Under the pieces are notes generated by a model that made no database searches, was not told the origin of the DNA, and saw nothing but the letters and a program-made list of their open reading frames with translations. A stretch of 21,858 nucleotides of DNA from a virus: positions 1 to 21,858 of IMG/VR virus record IMGVR_UViG_3300024262_002612, one strand, 5' to 3'. Position 1 is the first letter of the stretch, and every line of letters starts with the position of its first letter. Both the position numbers and the translations under genes were made by a program. Below are positions 7,492 to 14,787 of the stretch, piece after piece.

Positions 7492-9122
7492 GTATAGTCG
7501 ATAATATTATCAATACTCAGATACTATCCGCAGGTAGGGTTATAGATGTAAATGACCCAATGATGTTGGGTAGAATTAGAGTTTTGTCCGAAAACGATAA
7601 CGAAGACGAACTTAAAAGGTCGTCAAAAGGTTTTGACCCCAATAGTCCAACACCCGATGATAATGGTCCTTGGTCTTCAAAGGACCCGTTTTTATTCCTC
7701 CCACTTTTACCTGTATTTATTAATCCTGTTCCAAAAGAGGGTGAATATGTACACCTGTTTTATCAATATAGAAGCTCAAGAACATCAAAAAACAAATTTT
7801 ATGTTCAAGGTCCGTTTTCAACACCCATAAATCTTAATAGTGAGGATATTGAAAAGTCTAAAACTCATTTAGATTCAGGTTCACGTTTACCTCGTCCAAC
7901 AAATATTAAAGTTAATCTATCAACTCAAGGTGCTCAAAGATTACAAGAGGCTAAAAATAATTTAGGACAAAACGAAGATAAAGTTAATTTAGGTTATACT
8001 AATGATAAGACAAAAGGTATATTCCCCGAACCAGGTGATAATGCATTATTAGGTAGAGGAAGTTCTGATGTTGTTATAAAAGAAAATGAGGTCATATTAA
8101 GAGCTGGAAAGTATAAGAATTTACAACCACCAAATATGCCCGATGCAAATGGAAATAGAGCGTTTTTACAACTATCTAAATTTGATTTCACCAAGAGTAT
8201 AGGACAAAAGAATAACAGACAACGATTAGTTAAGAGTGATACGTTTATTAAATACTTAATTGAATACAACATATATAACCCTGAAAATACTCAAAACAAA
8301 TTTAGGGGAGATATCACATTATATAAACTACCAAGTCAAGTTCCAAAAACAAATACAGCCAACTTTGATATTGATACTGTTTTGGAAAGTAGTATTTCTG
8401 TATCAACACTTATCACATCTTTTGAAAATAAATCTTCTAATGAAGTTATCAAATTGGTTAATAACTTTATACGTGATTTTAAAAATGGTGAAGTATCCGA
8501 AGTGTTTGGAATCAATGGTACCCTTAGAAATGGGGAACAATACCCCTTTTATTTTAGACCAAAAAAATCCTTATTAAATCTAACGATTAATTTAAGTTCA
8601 GATAGTGATTCAAATACCACAAAAAATGTTGGTGAAATTTTAAATCAAATTAAAATAAATGATTTGGACATCACACCCGGATATAGTTTAGTTTATAACG
8701 AAAAAGGTGATGATTCCGTACCATATGAATTTGTTGATGATTCTTTTGCAGAAGAACAAATCAATAGTGTCGATGAAACTGTTGCCCTGATGGGGGGTAA
8801 GAAATTATTCTTGTTATCAAATCAAACATTAGGTACTGGTTCAGGAAAGAAAGTTATCGATTTTTCAGACTTTGACGTATATGGAATAAGTCAAGATAAA
8901 ATTTTTCAGGATATCGAACCTAATACATCTTCATTAGTAAGGGGTGAGGAATTGATGGAGTTATTAAACCTTATAGTTAAGTTTTTGGTAACTCACGTTC
9001 ATCCATATCCGGGTTTACCTCCGGTACCTGTTTCTCAAGATGGGACAAGTACTCAAGACATACTAAAATCCATATTAGAGGCTCAACAAAAAATATTGAA
9101 CGGCAATATTAGAATTAATTGA
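7488..9122 (+). CDS. baseplate central hub/spike protein with OB-fold (gp5-like)
   Basis: The 544-residue protein has an N-terminal OB-fold typical of gp5/VgrG-like hubs: AGRVIDVNDPMMLGRIRV (about residues 14-31), then WSSKDPFLFLPLLPVFINPV and PKEGEYVHLFYQY. A second element, DVVIKENEVILRAGKY (near 195-210), resembles the repeats seen in phage baseplate spikes. The C-terminus has LIVKFLVTHVHPYPGLPPVP followed by a helix ending NIRIN, a common ending of such hub proteins. I see no lysozyme-type catalytic motif like that inside T4 gp5, so cell-wall cutting may be done by another protein. It acts at the tip of the contractile tail. Its start overlaps the stop of the coiled-coil gene. Confidence 0.8.
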   Translation: MSIVDNIINTQILSAGRVIDVNDPMMLGRIRVLSENDNEDELKRSSKGFDPNSPTPDDNGPWSSKDPFLFLPLLPVFINPVPKEGEYVHLFYQYRSSRTSKNKFYVQGPFSTPINLNSEDIEKSKTHLDSGSRLPRPTNIKVNLSTQGAQRLQEAKNNLGQNEDKVNLGYTNDKTKGIFPEPGDNALLGRGSSDVVIKENEVILRAGKYKNLQPPNMPDANGNRAFLQLSKFDFTKSIGQKNNRQRLVKSDTFIKYLIEYNIYNPENTQNKFRGDITLYKLPSQVPKTNTANFDIDTVLESSISVSTLITSFENKSSNEVIKLVNNFIRDFKNGEVSEVFGINGTLRNGEQYPFYFRPKKSLLNLTINLSSDSDSNTTKNVGEILNQIKINDLDITPGYSLVYNEKGDDSVPYEFVDDSFAEEQINSVDETVALMGGKKLFLLSNQTLGTGSGKKVIDFSDFDVYGISQDKIFQDIEPNTSSLVRGEELMELLNLIVKFLVTHVHPYPGLPPVPVSQDGTSTQDILKSILEAQQKILNGNIRIN

Positions 9123-9130
9123 TATTTATA
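9122..9130 (+). promoter_or_regulatory. candidate phage late promoter motif ATATTTATA
   Basis: GATATTTATA lies between the hub gene stop and the 505-aa tail gene, 14 bp before that ATG, in the sense orientation. It overlaps the last base of the hub stop codon. It is the same motif as at 4955-4963. Confidence 0.5.
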
Positions 9131-9133
9131 TTT

Positions 9134-9141
9134 AAAAGGAA
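9134..9141 (+). promoter_or_regulatory. unusual Shine-Dalgarno-like site AAAAGGAA
   Basis: The sequence AAAAGGAACTAATG places an AAGGA core about 5 bp before the ATG at 9145. Nearly all other starts in the window lack such a site (typical contexts are ATTATGG or AAAATGG), so this is the clearest Shine-Dalgarno-like sequence seen. Confidence 0.45.
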
Positions 9142-9144
9142 CTA

Positions 9145-10662
9145 ATGTCAATTCACAAATCTTATTTTAATAAAAGTAATACATTAATTTACAACTCGTA
9201 CACAAATACCGCGAGAAATCCTGTGGTTGAACTTTTTTATGGTAGAGTTGATGATGTCATTGCACCAAAAGGGTATAGTAGATATCTTTTTGATTTGAAT
9301 TTGACAACACTACAAGAAAAGTTTGATAATGGTGTCATCTCAACAGGTTGTACAACTACGGGTATAACACATACTCTTAGAATGACAAATACTTCGTCAT
9401 TCGACACTGAACTTTTAAACACAAAAACATCACAAGGAAGAAGAAGGGCGACCTCATTTGATTTGGTATTATTTAGAATACCTAAAGTGTCGGGTTCGAC
9501 TGGTGATGCTCAGTCGTGGGATTCAGGTGTTGGTTATGACTATTACAATAACTCAAGAGCCTTAAACAGTAGTAATTCCATGAGTGTTATGAATGCTATT
9601 GATACTGATAAAAGTTTCTCTAACAGACCATCAAATTGGTATCAAAGAACGACAATCAATGATTGGTCGGTACCAGGTTTGTACGACAACACAAATTCAC
9701 AAACAGGAACAACATCAGGATTAAATTATTCAGGATTGACAATAATCGATACACAACATTTCGAATTTGGTAATGAAGATATTGAGTTTGATATGACAAA
9801 TGAAATCAACTCGATTTTAAGTGGTGGTACCACTGATAGTGTTGGTTATGGTGTTGCCTTTTTACCTCAGGTTGAAAACATAACAGGATTAACTGAAAAT
9901 TATTCTGTTGGATTCTTTTCTCCGCATACTCAAACTTTTTACGAACCTTTCTTAGAGACAAGTTATGATGATTTAATATTAGACGATAGAAATGTATTCT
10001 ATCAGGGTAAAACAAACTATTTGTATCTATATTCTTATGTTAACGGTAATCCAATAAATTTTGACACTCCACCAACGGTTAATATTTTAGACGGTAACGG
10101 AGACGAGGTTTCAGGATTTACAGGTTTATCAAGTTGTTTAATTACTGAAGGTGTTTACAGAGTTGAGGTTAGTGGTTTAACCGCAACAACAGTTCCTTGT
10201 TTTTATTATGATAAGTGGGATAATTTATCTGTTAACGGTGATAGTATCAGTGCAATTGAAAATGAATTTGTTTTAAAATCTTCTGACGGATATTACCAAA
10301 TAGGCACAAGAACTGAACAACCAAAAATTTATGGTTTTGACTATAGTGGTATCAAACAAGACGAAAAAATATTAAATACTGATGTTAGAAATGTTAGTGT
10401 TTACATTAAAAAGGCATATTCAGTAAATGAAGTTGTTAATAGTATTCAAGCATTCTATAGAGTTTATGTAATGGAAGGAACTACCGAGGTACAAGTTCAA
10501 GATTGGACTCAGATTAATAGAACTCCCGATGGTTACTATTTTGTATTTGATACAAGAGACAAACTACCAAATGAATATTTTGTTGATATGAAGGTTAACA
10601 CTGACAGAAATGTTGATACTTATAAAAGAACACTCAAGTTCCAAATAGTTAATAAGAAATAA
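9145..10662 (+). CDS. DNRLRE-like virion/tail protein, 505 aa
   Basis: The protein looks like an all-beta structural protein. The pattern of a 'YLFDLNL' strand near residue 47, a mid-region with NDWSVPGLYDN, then IEFDMTNEINSILSGG, YGVAFLP and finally PHTQTFYEPFLETSYDD (about residues 254-272) resembles the DNRLRE/disaggregatase-type beta-sandwich, in which a Pro-x-Leu-x-x-x-Tyr strand closes the domain. The C-terminal half (about 285-505) has Ig-like beta segments (TVNILDGNGDEVSGFTG, GVYRVEVSGL). There is no signal peptide. It sits after the baseplate hub, so it is probably a tail, baseplate or fibre component. The start ATG has the clearest Shine-Dalgarno of the window. Confidence 0.7.
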   Translation: MSIHKSYFNKSNTLIYNSYTNTARNPVVELFYGRVDDVIAPKGYSRYLFDLNLTTLQEKFDNGVISTGCTTTGITHTLRMTNTSSFDTELLNTKTSQGRRRATSFDLVLFRIPKVSGSTGDAQSWDSGVGYDYYNNSRALNSSNSMSVMNAIDTDKSFSNRPSNWYQRTTINDWSVPGLYDNTNSQTGTTSGLNYSGLTIIDTQHFEFGNEDIEFDMTNEINSILSGGTTDSVGYGVAFLPQVENITGLTENYSVGFFSPHTQTFYEPFLETSYDDLILDDRNVFYQGKTNYLYLYSYVNGNPINFDTPPTVNILDGNGDEVSGFTGLSSCLITEGVYRVEVSGLTATTVPCFYYDKWDNLSVNGDSISAIENEFVLKSSDGYYQIGTRTEQPKIYGFDYSGIKQDEKILNTDVRNVSVYIKKAYSVNEVVNSIQAFYRVYVMEGTTEVQVQDWTQINRTPDGYYFVFDTRDKLPNEYFVDMKVNTDRNVDTYKRTLKFQIVNKK

Positions 10663-10663
10663 A

Positions 10664-11143
10664 ATGAGAAGCGAAAGATATATGTTTTTTAGTAATCTAC
10701 AACAAATGAGAAGACAATGTGATTTGTTGTTAGATTTAGATAAAGATATGGTTGAATCCATATTAGATAACGGTCACGATTGGGCTCAAGACCATATTGC
10801 CGAAGCAAAAAACAACTTAGACCAAGTTTTTGATTTCATGATGAATGAAACAAAAAAAGATGGTACAGAACTCTCTATGAATATAGATGATGTTGGTATG
10901 ATTGAAGAACAAAAATTACTTGAACAAATTATAAGAAGAGTTATTGACGAAAAGAAAAAGAAGAGTAAAAAAAAGAAGGACACAACATTATGTGCTCGTG
11001 GTAAATCAGCAGCCAAATCAAAATTTGAAGTATATCCTTCAGCATACGCTAATGGATATGCCGTACAAGTTTGTAAAGGAAAGATGCCAGGGTTAGATGG
11101 GAAAAAAAGATGTTCTGGAAAATATTGTTCAGGTAAAAAATAA
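10664..11143 (+). CDS. small basic Cys-rich phage protein with YPSAYAN motif, 159 aa
   Basis: The N-terminal ~105 residues are helical and acidic (QMRRQCDLLLDLDKDMVES, EQKLLEQIIRRVIDEKKKK). A lysine linker follows (KKKKSKKKKD). The C-terminal ~50 residues form a distinct module: LCARGKSAAKSKFEVYPSAY, ANGYAVQVCKG, and a final RCSGKYCSGKK. Four cysteines in this module could bind a metal. I recognise ARGK..AK.KF.VYPSAYAN as a motif recurring in tailed-phage proteins, but its function is unknown to me. It starts 1 bp after the tail gene stop, so it belongs to the same operon. Its basic module is similar in style to the ends of the 518-aa protein on the other strand. Confidence 0.78.
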   Translation: MRSERYMFFSNLQQMRRQCDLLLDLDKDMVESILDNGHDWAQDHIAEAKNNLDQVFDFMMNETKKDGTELSMNIDDVGMIEEQKLLEQIIRRVIDEKKKKSKKKKDTTLCARGKSAAKSKFEVYPSAYANGYAVQVCKGKMPGLDGKKRCSGKYCSGKK

Positions 11144-11155
11144 TACTTATATTTG
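11125..11155 (+). promoter_or_regulatory. Bacteroidota-type promoter (TTG ... TATATTTG)
   Basis: TTG at 11125-11127 and TATATTTG at 11148-11155 are separated by 20 bp, matching the Bacteroidota vegetative promoter (-33 TTG, -7 TAnnTTTG). The -33 lies inside the end of the preceding gene. It would drive the 55-aa gene starting at 11185. Confidence 0.5.
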
Positions 11156-11184
11156 TAATGAATATTTTTTAACCTTTAAATGAA

Positions 11185-11352
11185 ATGTCAAACACAACCT
11201 ACCAACTCGCAAAAGATGAAGAAATAGTTATGGAAACACAGGCAGTTGATGCTGAAAGAGCCATAGATTATTTCTATTTGGATTATCCTGAAATGTTTAC
11301 AGAAACAGGTTATTCAGTAAAAATTAAAAGAAAAGATAAAGAGGGTCGTTAA
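11185..11352 (+). CDS. hypothetical protein, 55 aa
   Basis: A short frame opens at ATG 11185 and ends with TAA at 11350-11352. The protein starts MSNTTYQLAKDEEIVMETQA, continues VDAERAIDYFYLDYPEMF and ends in a basic tail (VKIKRKDKEGR). I do not recognise it. The compact acidic body and 'DAERAIDYF' helix look like a genuine small folded domain. A Bacteroidota-type promoter lies upstream, and the last codons form the left arm of a terminator hairpin shared with the convergent gene, whose stop codon overlaps its own. Confidence 0.6.
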   Translation: MSNTTYQLAKDEEIVMETQAVDAERAIDYFYLDYPEMFTETGYSVKIKRKDKEGR

Positions 11353-11361
11353 ACCCTCTTT
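11338..11361. terminator. bidirectional terminator embedded in two convergent gene ends
   Basis: AAAGAGGGT (11338-11346) pairs with ACCCTCTTT (11353-11361) around a 6-base loop CGTTAA. The loop carries the stop codons of both the plus-strand 55-aa gene (TAA 11350-11352) and the minus-strand cupin gene (TAA, complement of 11349-11351). T-rich runs follow in both directions, although they are short. Confidence 0.7.
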
Positions 11362-11906
11362 ATTGTTTCATGTATTACCCAATCATATCCATAGTCACCA
11401 CCTCTTAATAACCAATCTACATATTTTTTATCTTTTTGGGGTATACCTTTAAAAGATTCATTTAATGTTATGTTTTTTGAGTGTGAGTGGAAAAAGTCTC
11501 TGAACTCTATTATTACCGATATATCCACTTTGTCTTGATTGGATATCTGTTCAAATTTATGTGAGGATTTTCCCTCAAGTTTTAAATACCTTAAACCCTT
11601 TTTAATGTTTCTTTTGACTGATTTAGGAACCTTAACTTTATTAATACCTTCATCAATAACTATTTTAAGGTCACCAGTCCCTTTAATTACTCTATGGTAT
11701 GTTCCTTTAGGTATGAAGTATTTTTGTCCTTCCTGTAACATCTGAGGTACCTCATTGTCCATTTGTAACATCCATCCGTCATTTGATTCCACAAAAACCT
11801 CACGGTCTTCGTAGTCACGGTGCCATACCAACTCTTCAGTATCCGCATTTTCTTTAAAAATACGTCTGAATTTATCTTCTGTTATATTTTCTTGTTTGTA
11901 TACCAT
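11349..11906 (-). CDS. cupin-fold protein with C-terminal extension, 185 aa
   Basis: The ATG at 11906 is used; it overlaps the stop of the upstream gene (TAATG), while a TTG two codons upstream is less likely. Residues about 20-95 form a cupin: WHRDYEDREVFVESNDGW is a motif-1-like stretch with His, Asp and Glu, and GQKYFIPKGTYHRVIKG fits motif 2, G(x5)PxGxxH, exactly. The His/Asp/Glu/His set could bind a metal, so it may be an enzyme or a sugar- or small-molecule-binding protein. The C-terminal ~85 residues (from about KVPKSVKRNIKKGLRYLKL to the WLLRGGDYGYDWVIHE end) are unfamiliar. It is probably co-transcribed with the 518-aa protein. Confidence 0.72.
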   Translation of the reverse strand: MVYKQENITEDKFRRIFKENADTEELVWHRDYEDREVFVESNDGWMLQMDNEVPQMLQEGQKYFIPKGTYHRVIKGTGDLKIVIDEGINKVKVPKSVKRNIKKGLRYLKLEGKSSHKFEQISNQDKVDISVIIEFRDFFHSHSKNITLNESFKGIPQKDKKYVDWLLRGGDYGYDWVIHETIKRV

Positions 11907-13462
11907 TACCAAAATCTCCCTGGAACATTTTTACCAAAATCTTTATGAGCTCTACACGCCCAATATCCTGCTTTTGTTTTATCTTTTTTCTTATCACACT
12001 GATGTCTCGCAGCAAAAGATTTACGAGCTGCAGGGTCATTCCATTTAGCTGTCATTACAGGTGAACCATAAGAAACCTTCATAACCTTACCTGTTTTAGG
12101 ATTTCTTACGTAAACATACCATTTTTTAGAACCCCCCGATTTTGGTTTATTCAATTCAACTTTCTTACCTTGATACTCTGATTCATTAATCATCGGATAT
12201 TCCAAAGGTAATCTCTCACCTTCGTAGATAAAGAATTTTCCTAAATCACTTTCCAATATTTCTCGGTCTTCTTCGTTATAGTAATAACCTTCGTTATATA
12301 GTTTTCTTGCTTCTTGAATTACTTCAAAGTATTTTTCACTACCAGGTCTAAAAACATTTTCACTTAAAGGAACGTTATTTTTAACATGGTATTCCATACC
12401 CTCAGACATTAGGGGTTTGTTTTTTAACTTATTAAGTTCCCTGATTATACTTTCTTTAATCGGGTTTGATTCTTTTCGTTTGATATGTTCACCATTATTT
12501 TTAATAAAGTTATAAAAATAATCCACGACATTTTCTCTTTTTGGATTTTTCATTCTTAAACCTATGTACGTTCTTAATAAGTTATCTTCCATATACCCAT
12601 CCCATAATTTTTCAAAGATGTCGGAATGTAATGCAAAAGGTTCCACATCATATCCCTTTAATTGTTCTTTGATGTTAAACGACTTTTTTGTTCTCTCAGA
12701 TGGTTTGTCCATAAAATCGTAATAATCATTAAATTTACTCATGGTATCAAAGAATATTCTTTCTTTGTCGACTTTTTCAAACTCATTAGACAACCATTGT
12801 TCACCATTAAGATATTCGTTGTTTAATTCGTCATATACCAAAGTTCTACCAGGACCTTCACCCCAACCTCGGTATAATCCAAATTTTGAATTACCCATAC
12901 GGTCAGCAAGTTCTTTATCTTTAAGTATTAAATATACTAACGTACCACCAATGATGTGTTCATCGAACATTTCATCACTATCTCTTGTTGTTGTACACCA
13001 CTTAGTTCCCGCACCATATTTACACGACGCATTGTGAGTTAATGGAGCAACCAACAAATAAGTGTCGTTCTCAAAAAGTTTTTGATATTCGTTAGAATCC
13101 ACCTTGAATTTTTCGGTAACCAAGTTAACCAACTTATCCACAGATTCTTTTTTATAATTTTTTACCTTTATTCTTGTCGGTTTTTGTCCCTTACCCGTTT
13201 GAGGGTCTTTCTTTTCCTTCTCTCTTTTTCTTCTACAAGCTGAATCTTTTTCAGATTGTGACATTTTACCAGCAACTCCGGCAGCTCGACAAACAGGATA
13301 CGCACCCTTATCAGCATCACTTCTACCACAAGGGGGGTGTCCACCACCTTTTTTCTTTTTACAAATATTAACCCATGGTCCTTTTGGTTGAGAAGAACCC
13401 TTTTTCTTTTTTTTCTTACCAAACCATACGGCTAAATCTTCACTTAAAATATATTCCGACAT
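11906..13462 (-). CDS. three-module Cys-rich phage protein with GTKWCT domain, 518 aa
   Basis: The start MSEYILSEDLAVWFG (ATG 13462) is preferred; an upstream in-frame ATG would add a 32-residue hydrophobic leader and overlap the divergent gene. Module 1 (about residues 14-100) is basic with spaced cysteines: GPWVNICKKKKGGGHPPCG, GAYPVCRAAGVAGKM, DSACRRKRE. Module 2 (about 105-250) has KYGAGTKWCTTTRDSD, then GGTLVYLILKDK, a pattern I know from many T4-like phage proteins of unknown function. Module 3 (about 430-518) has KKWYVYVRNPKTGKVMKVSY, RKSFAARHQCD, and AGYWACRAH, with His/Cys spacing HxC-x13-CxxH that could bind zinc. It may be a virion-internal or DNA-associated protein, but that is inference. 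Confidence 0.78.
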   Translation of the reverse strand: MSEYILSEDLAVWFGKKKKKKGSSQPKGPWVNICKKKKGGGHPPCGRSDADKGAYPVCRAAGVAGKMSQSEKDSACRRKREKEKKDPQTGKGQKPTRIKVKNYKKESVDKLVNLVTEKFKVDSNEYQKLFENDTYLLVAPLTHNASCKYGAGTKWCTTTRDSDEMFDEHIIGGTLVYLILKDKELADRMGNSKFGLYRGWGEGPGRTLVYDELNNEYLNGEQWLSNEFEKVDKERIFFDTMSKFNDYYDFMDKPSERTKKSFNIKEQLKGYDVEPFALHSDIFEKLWDGYMEDNLLRTYIGLRMKNPKRENVVDYFYNFIKNNGEHIKRKESNPIKESIIRELNKLKNKPLMSEGMEYHVKNNVPLSENVFRPGSEKYFEVIQEARKLYNEGYYYNEEDREILESDLGKFFIYEGERLPLEYPMINESEYQGKKVELNKPKSGGSKKWYVYVRNPKTGKVMKVSYGSPVMTAKWNDPAARKSFAARHQCDKKKDKTKAGYWACRAHKDFGKNVPGRFW

Positions 13463-13510
13463 ACTTGATTTTTTTTGTCTTTTACTTATATATATTATAA
13501 ATATCAAGTA
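13462..13510. repeat. 8-bp inverted repeat in divergent promoter region
   Basis: TACTTGAT (13462-13469) and ATCAAGTA (13503-13510) are perfect inverted copies 33 bp apart, between the divergent starts at 13462 and 13520. They flank the candidate promoter motif. An operator is possible but chance cannot be excluded. Confidence 0.35.
13496..13504 (-). promoter_or_regulatory. candidate phage late promoter motif ATATTTATA (minus strand)
   Basis: Read on the minus strand this is TTGATATTTATA, about 33 bp before the ATG of the 518-aa gene. The plus strand reads TATAAATA here, the T4 late consensus, so it could instead serve the divergent 93-aa gene. The strand pattern in the rest of the window favours the minus reading. 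Confidence 0.45.
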
Positions 13511-13519
13511 AAATAGATT

Positions 13520-13801
13520 ATGGAAGAGAATAAAGAACAAATTCAAGAACAACCACAACCGGCAGGTACATTGTTTGAAATTATCAATTACTATTCAAAC
13601 GAAGACTTAAATAAGTTTGTAGACCAAATGACACAAGAACAAGCTCTTTATAGTGTTATACAAGCGGCACGTTCAGGACACAGACGAGGAATATACAAAA
13701 TGGAGGAAGCTGAAGTTATTTCTAAAGCAATTAGAATATTGACGACACCCCCACCCATGGAAAACGACTTACCTGAACCTGAAATTCACAAATCAGAATA
13801 A
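13520..13801 (+). CDS. hypothetical protein, 93 aa
   Basis: I do not recognise the family. It has a Gln/Glu-rich, Pro-containing N-terminus (KEQIQEQPQPAGTL), a helical centre (INYYSNEDLNKFVDQMTQEQ, YSVIQAARSGHRRGIYKMEE) and a Pro-rich C-terminus (TPPPMENDLPEPE). It is soluble, with no membrane segment. It is transcribed divergently from the 518-aa gene and is followed by a strong intrinsic terminator, so it forms a one-gene unit. Confidence 0.75.
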   Translation: MEENKEQIQEQPQPAGTLFEIINYYSNEDLNKFVDQMTQEQALYSVIQAARSGHRRGIYKMEEAEVISKAIRILTTPPPMENDLPEPEIHKSE

Positions 13802-13814
13802 TATATTATTAATT

Positions 13815-13841
13815 GAGGACTTTATTAGTCCTCTTTTTTTT
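13815..13841 (+). terminator. intrinsic terminator after the 93-aa gene
   Basis: GAGGACT (13815-13821) pairs with AGTCCTC (13827-13833) around the loop TTATT, followed directly by eight T residues (13834-13841). Confidence 0.85.
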
Positions 13842-13886
13842 GCCCAATAAAAACTAAATAAATAAAAATAAAACAAAAAAAAACAA

Positions 13887-14717
13887 ATGAAAAACACAAA
13901 AACGTACAACGAATTAGTACAGAAGATGAGAGAATTCTTCTTAAACAAAAATTTCAAAGAAGTTCCAACACAAAGTAGATTGTCTATTTTGGCGGCATGT
14001 GAAAATCCACACTCAGTTAAAACTTTTGAATACTGTGGTGAGATTTGGCCATTACCACAAACAGGTCAAATGTGGTTGGAATATGAATTACTCAAAAACC
14101 CTGAATGGGAAGGTGTATTTTGCGTATCTACATCATACCGAGAAGAAAAAGAACCCATACCAGGTAGACATGAATTAATCTTCCCTATGTTTGAATTTGA
14201 ATCAAAAGGTGGTGTCAATGAAATGATAAAATTAGAATCTGAATTATTAGAATGGTTAGGTTTTGATAAACCTATTAATGTAACATACAATGAGGTGTGT
14301 GAAGAATATGGAGGTGTTAGTATACTTGAAGATGAACATGAACAGAAAATGTGGAATGAAAAAGGTAATGTAGTATCTTTACAAAAATTCCCATTACGTA
14401 CCAACCCTTTTTGGAATATGAAACACGTAGGTGATGGAATCTTTAATAAAGTTGACGTTATACTTTATGGTCAAGAAACAATAGGTTCTGCTGAACGTTC
14501 ATCTAATGTTGTGGAAATGAGAGAAATGTTTTATAAGATTGAAGATGGGGGATATTCTCAAAAACTATTTGACCTTTTTGGTAAAGAAAGAGTTGAAAGA
14601 GAATTAGAAGACTTTTTATCTTTTGACTTCTTCCCACGTTTTGGTGGAGGTATCGGTATGACTCGTCTCGCAAGAGCATACGAACTTATGAAAGAAGAAC
14701 AAATTGCAGTCGTTTAA
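13887..14717 (+). CDS. stand-alone class II aaRS-like catalytic core (AsnRS/AspRS/AsnA-like)
   Basis: The 276-residue protein looks like only the catalytic core of a class IIb aminoacyl-tRNA synthetase. WPLPQTGQMWLEYELL (54-69) matches the SGQ strand-helix. Motif 2 is seen at STSYREEKE (81-89; the fRxE arginine is R85), followed by GRHELIFPMFEFE (93-105), like the RHxxEFxMxE of AsnRS. Motif 3 is GGGIGMTRL (253-261; R260), close to GGGIGQSRL of asparagine synthetase AsnA. There is no N-terminal OB-fold anticodon-binding domain; AspRS and AsnRS are usually above 400 residues. Possible roles are asparagine synthesis by ligation, or aminoacylation of a protein or small molecule. Terminators lie on both sides, so it is an independent cassette. 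Confidence 0.8.
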   Translation: MKNTKTYNELVQKMREFFLNKNFKEVPTQSRLSILAACENPHSVKTFEYCGEIWPLPQTGQMWLEYELLKNPEWEGVFCVSTSYREEKEPIPGRHELIFPMFEFESKGGVNEMIKLESELLEWLGFDKPINVTYNEVCEEYGGVSILEDEHEQKMWNEKGNVVSLQKFPLRTNPFWNMKHVGDGIFNKVDVILYGQETIGSAERSSNVVEMREMFYKIEDGGYSQKLFDLFGKERVERELEDFLSFDFFPRFGGGIGMTRLARAYELMKEEQIAVV

Positions 14718-14742
14718 ATTACTTATACATAACACATAAAAA

Positions 14743-14764
14743 AAGGGGACCGATTGGTCCCCTT
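14743..14764. terminator. bidirectional terminator between aaRS-like gene and major capsid gene
   Basis: AAGGGGACC (14743-14751) pairs with GGTCCCCTT (14756-14764) around GATT. On the minus strand the stem is followed by a long run of T (seven A on the plus strand at 14738-14744), which serves the capsid gene; on the plus strand TTCTTATT follows. Confidence 0.85.
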
Positions 14765-14787
14765 CTTATTTATTCATTTTGAGTTGA

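Noticed and set aside
7633-7830. Small plus-strand frame inside the hub gene
   Set aside because: It lies wholly within the OB-fold coding region in another frame, without its own start signal.
13496-13503. TATAAATA on the plus strand as a T4-type late promoter for the 93-aa gene
   Set aside because: All other TATAAATA/TATTTATA sites noticed fit genes only in the ATATTTATA orientation, so the minus-strand gene is the better target; this stays uncertain.
13463-13558. Longer start for the 518-aa protein with a hydrophobic 32-residue leader
   Set aside because: It would run through the divergent promoter region and overlap the start of the 93-aa gene; MSEYILSEDLAVWFG at 13462 is a natural start.
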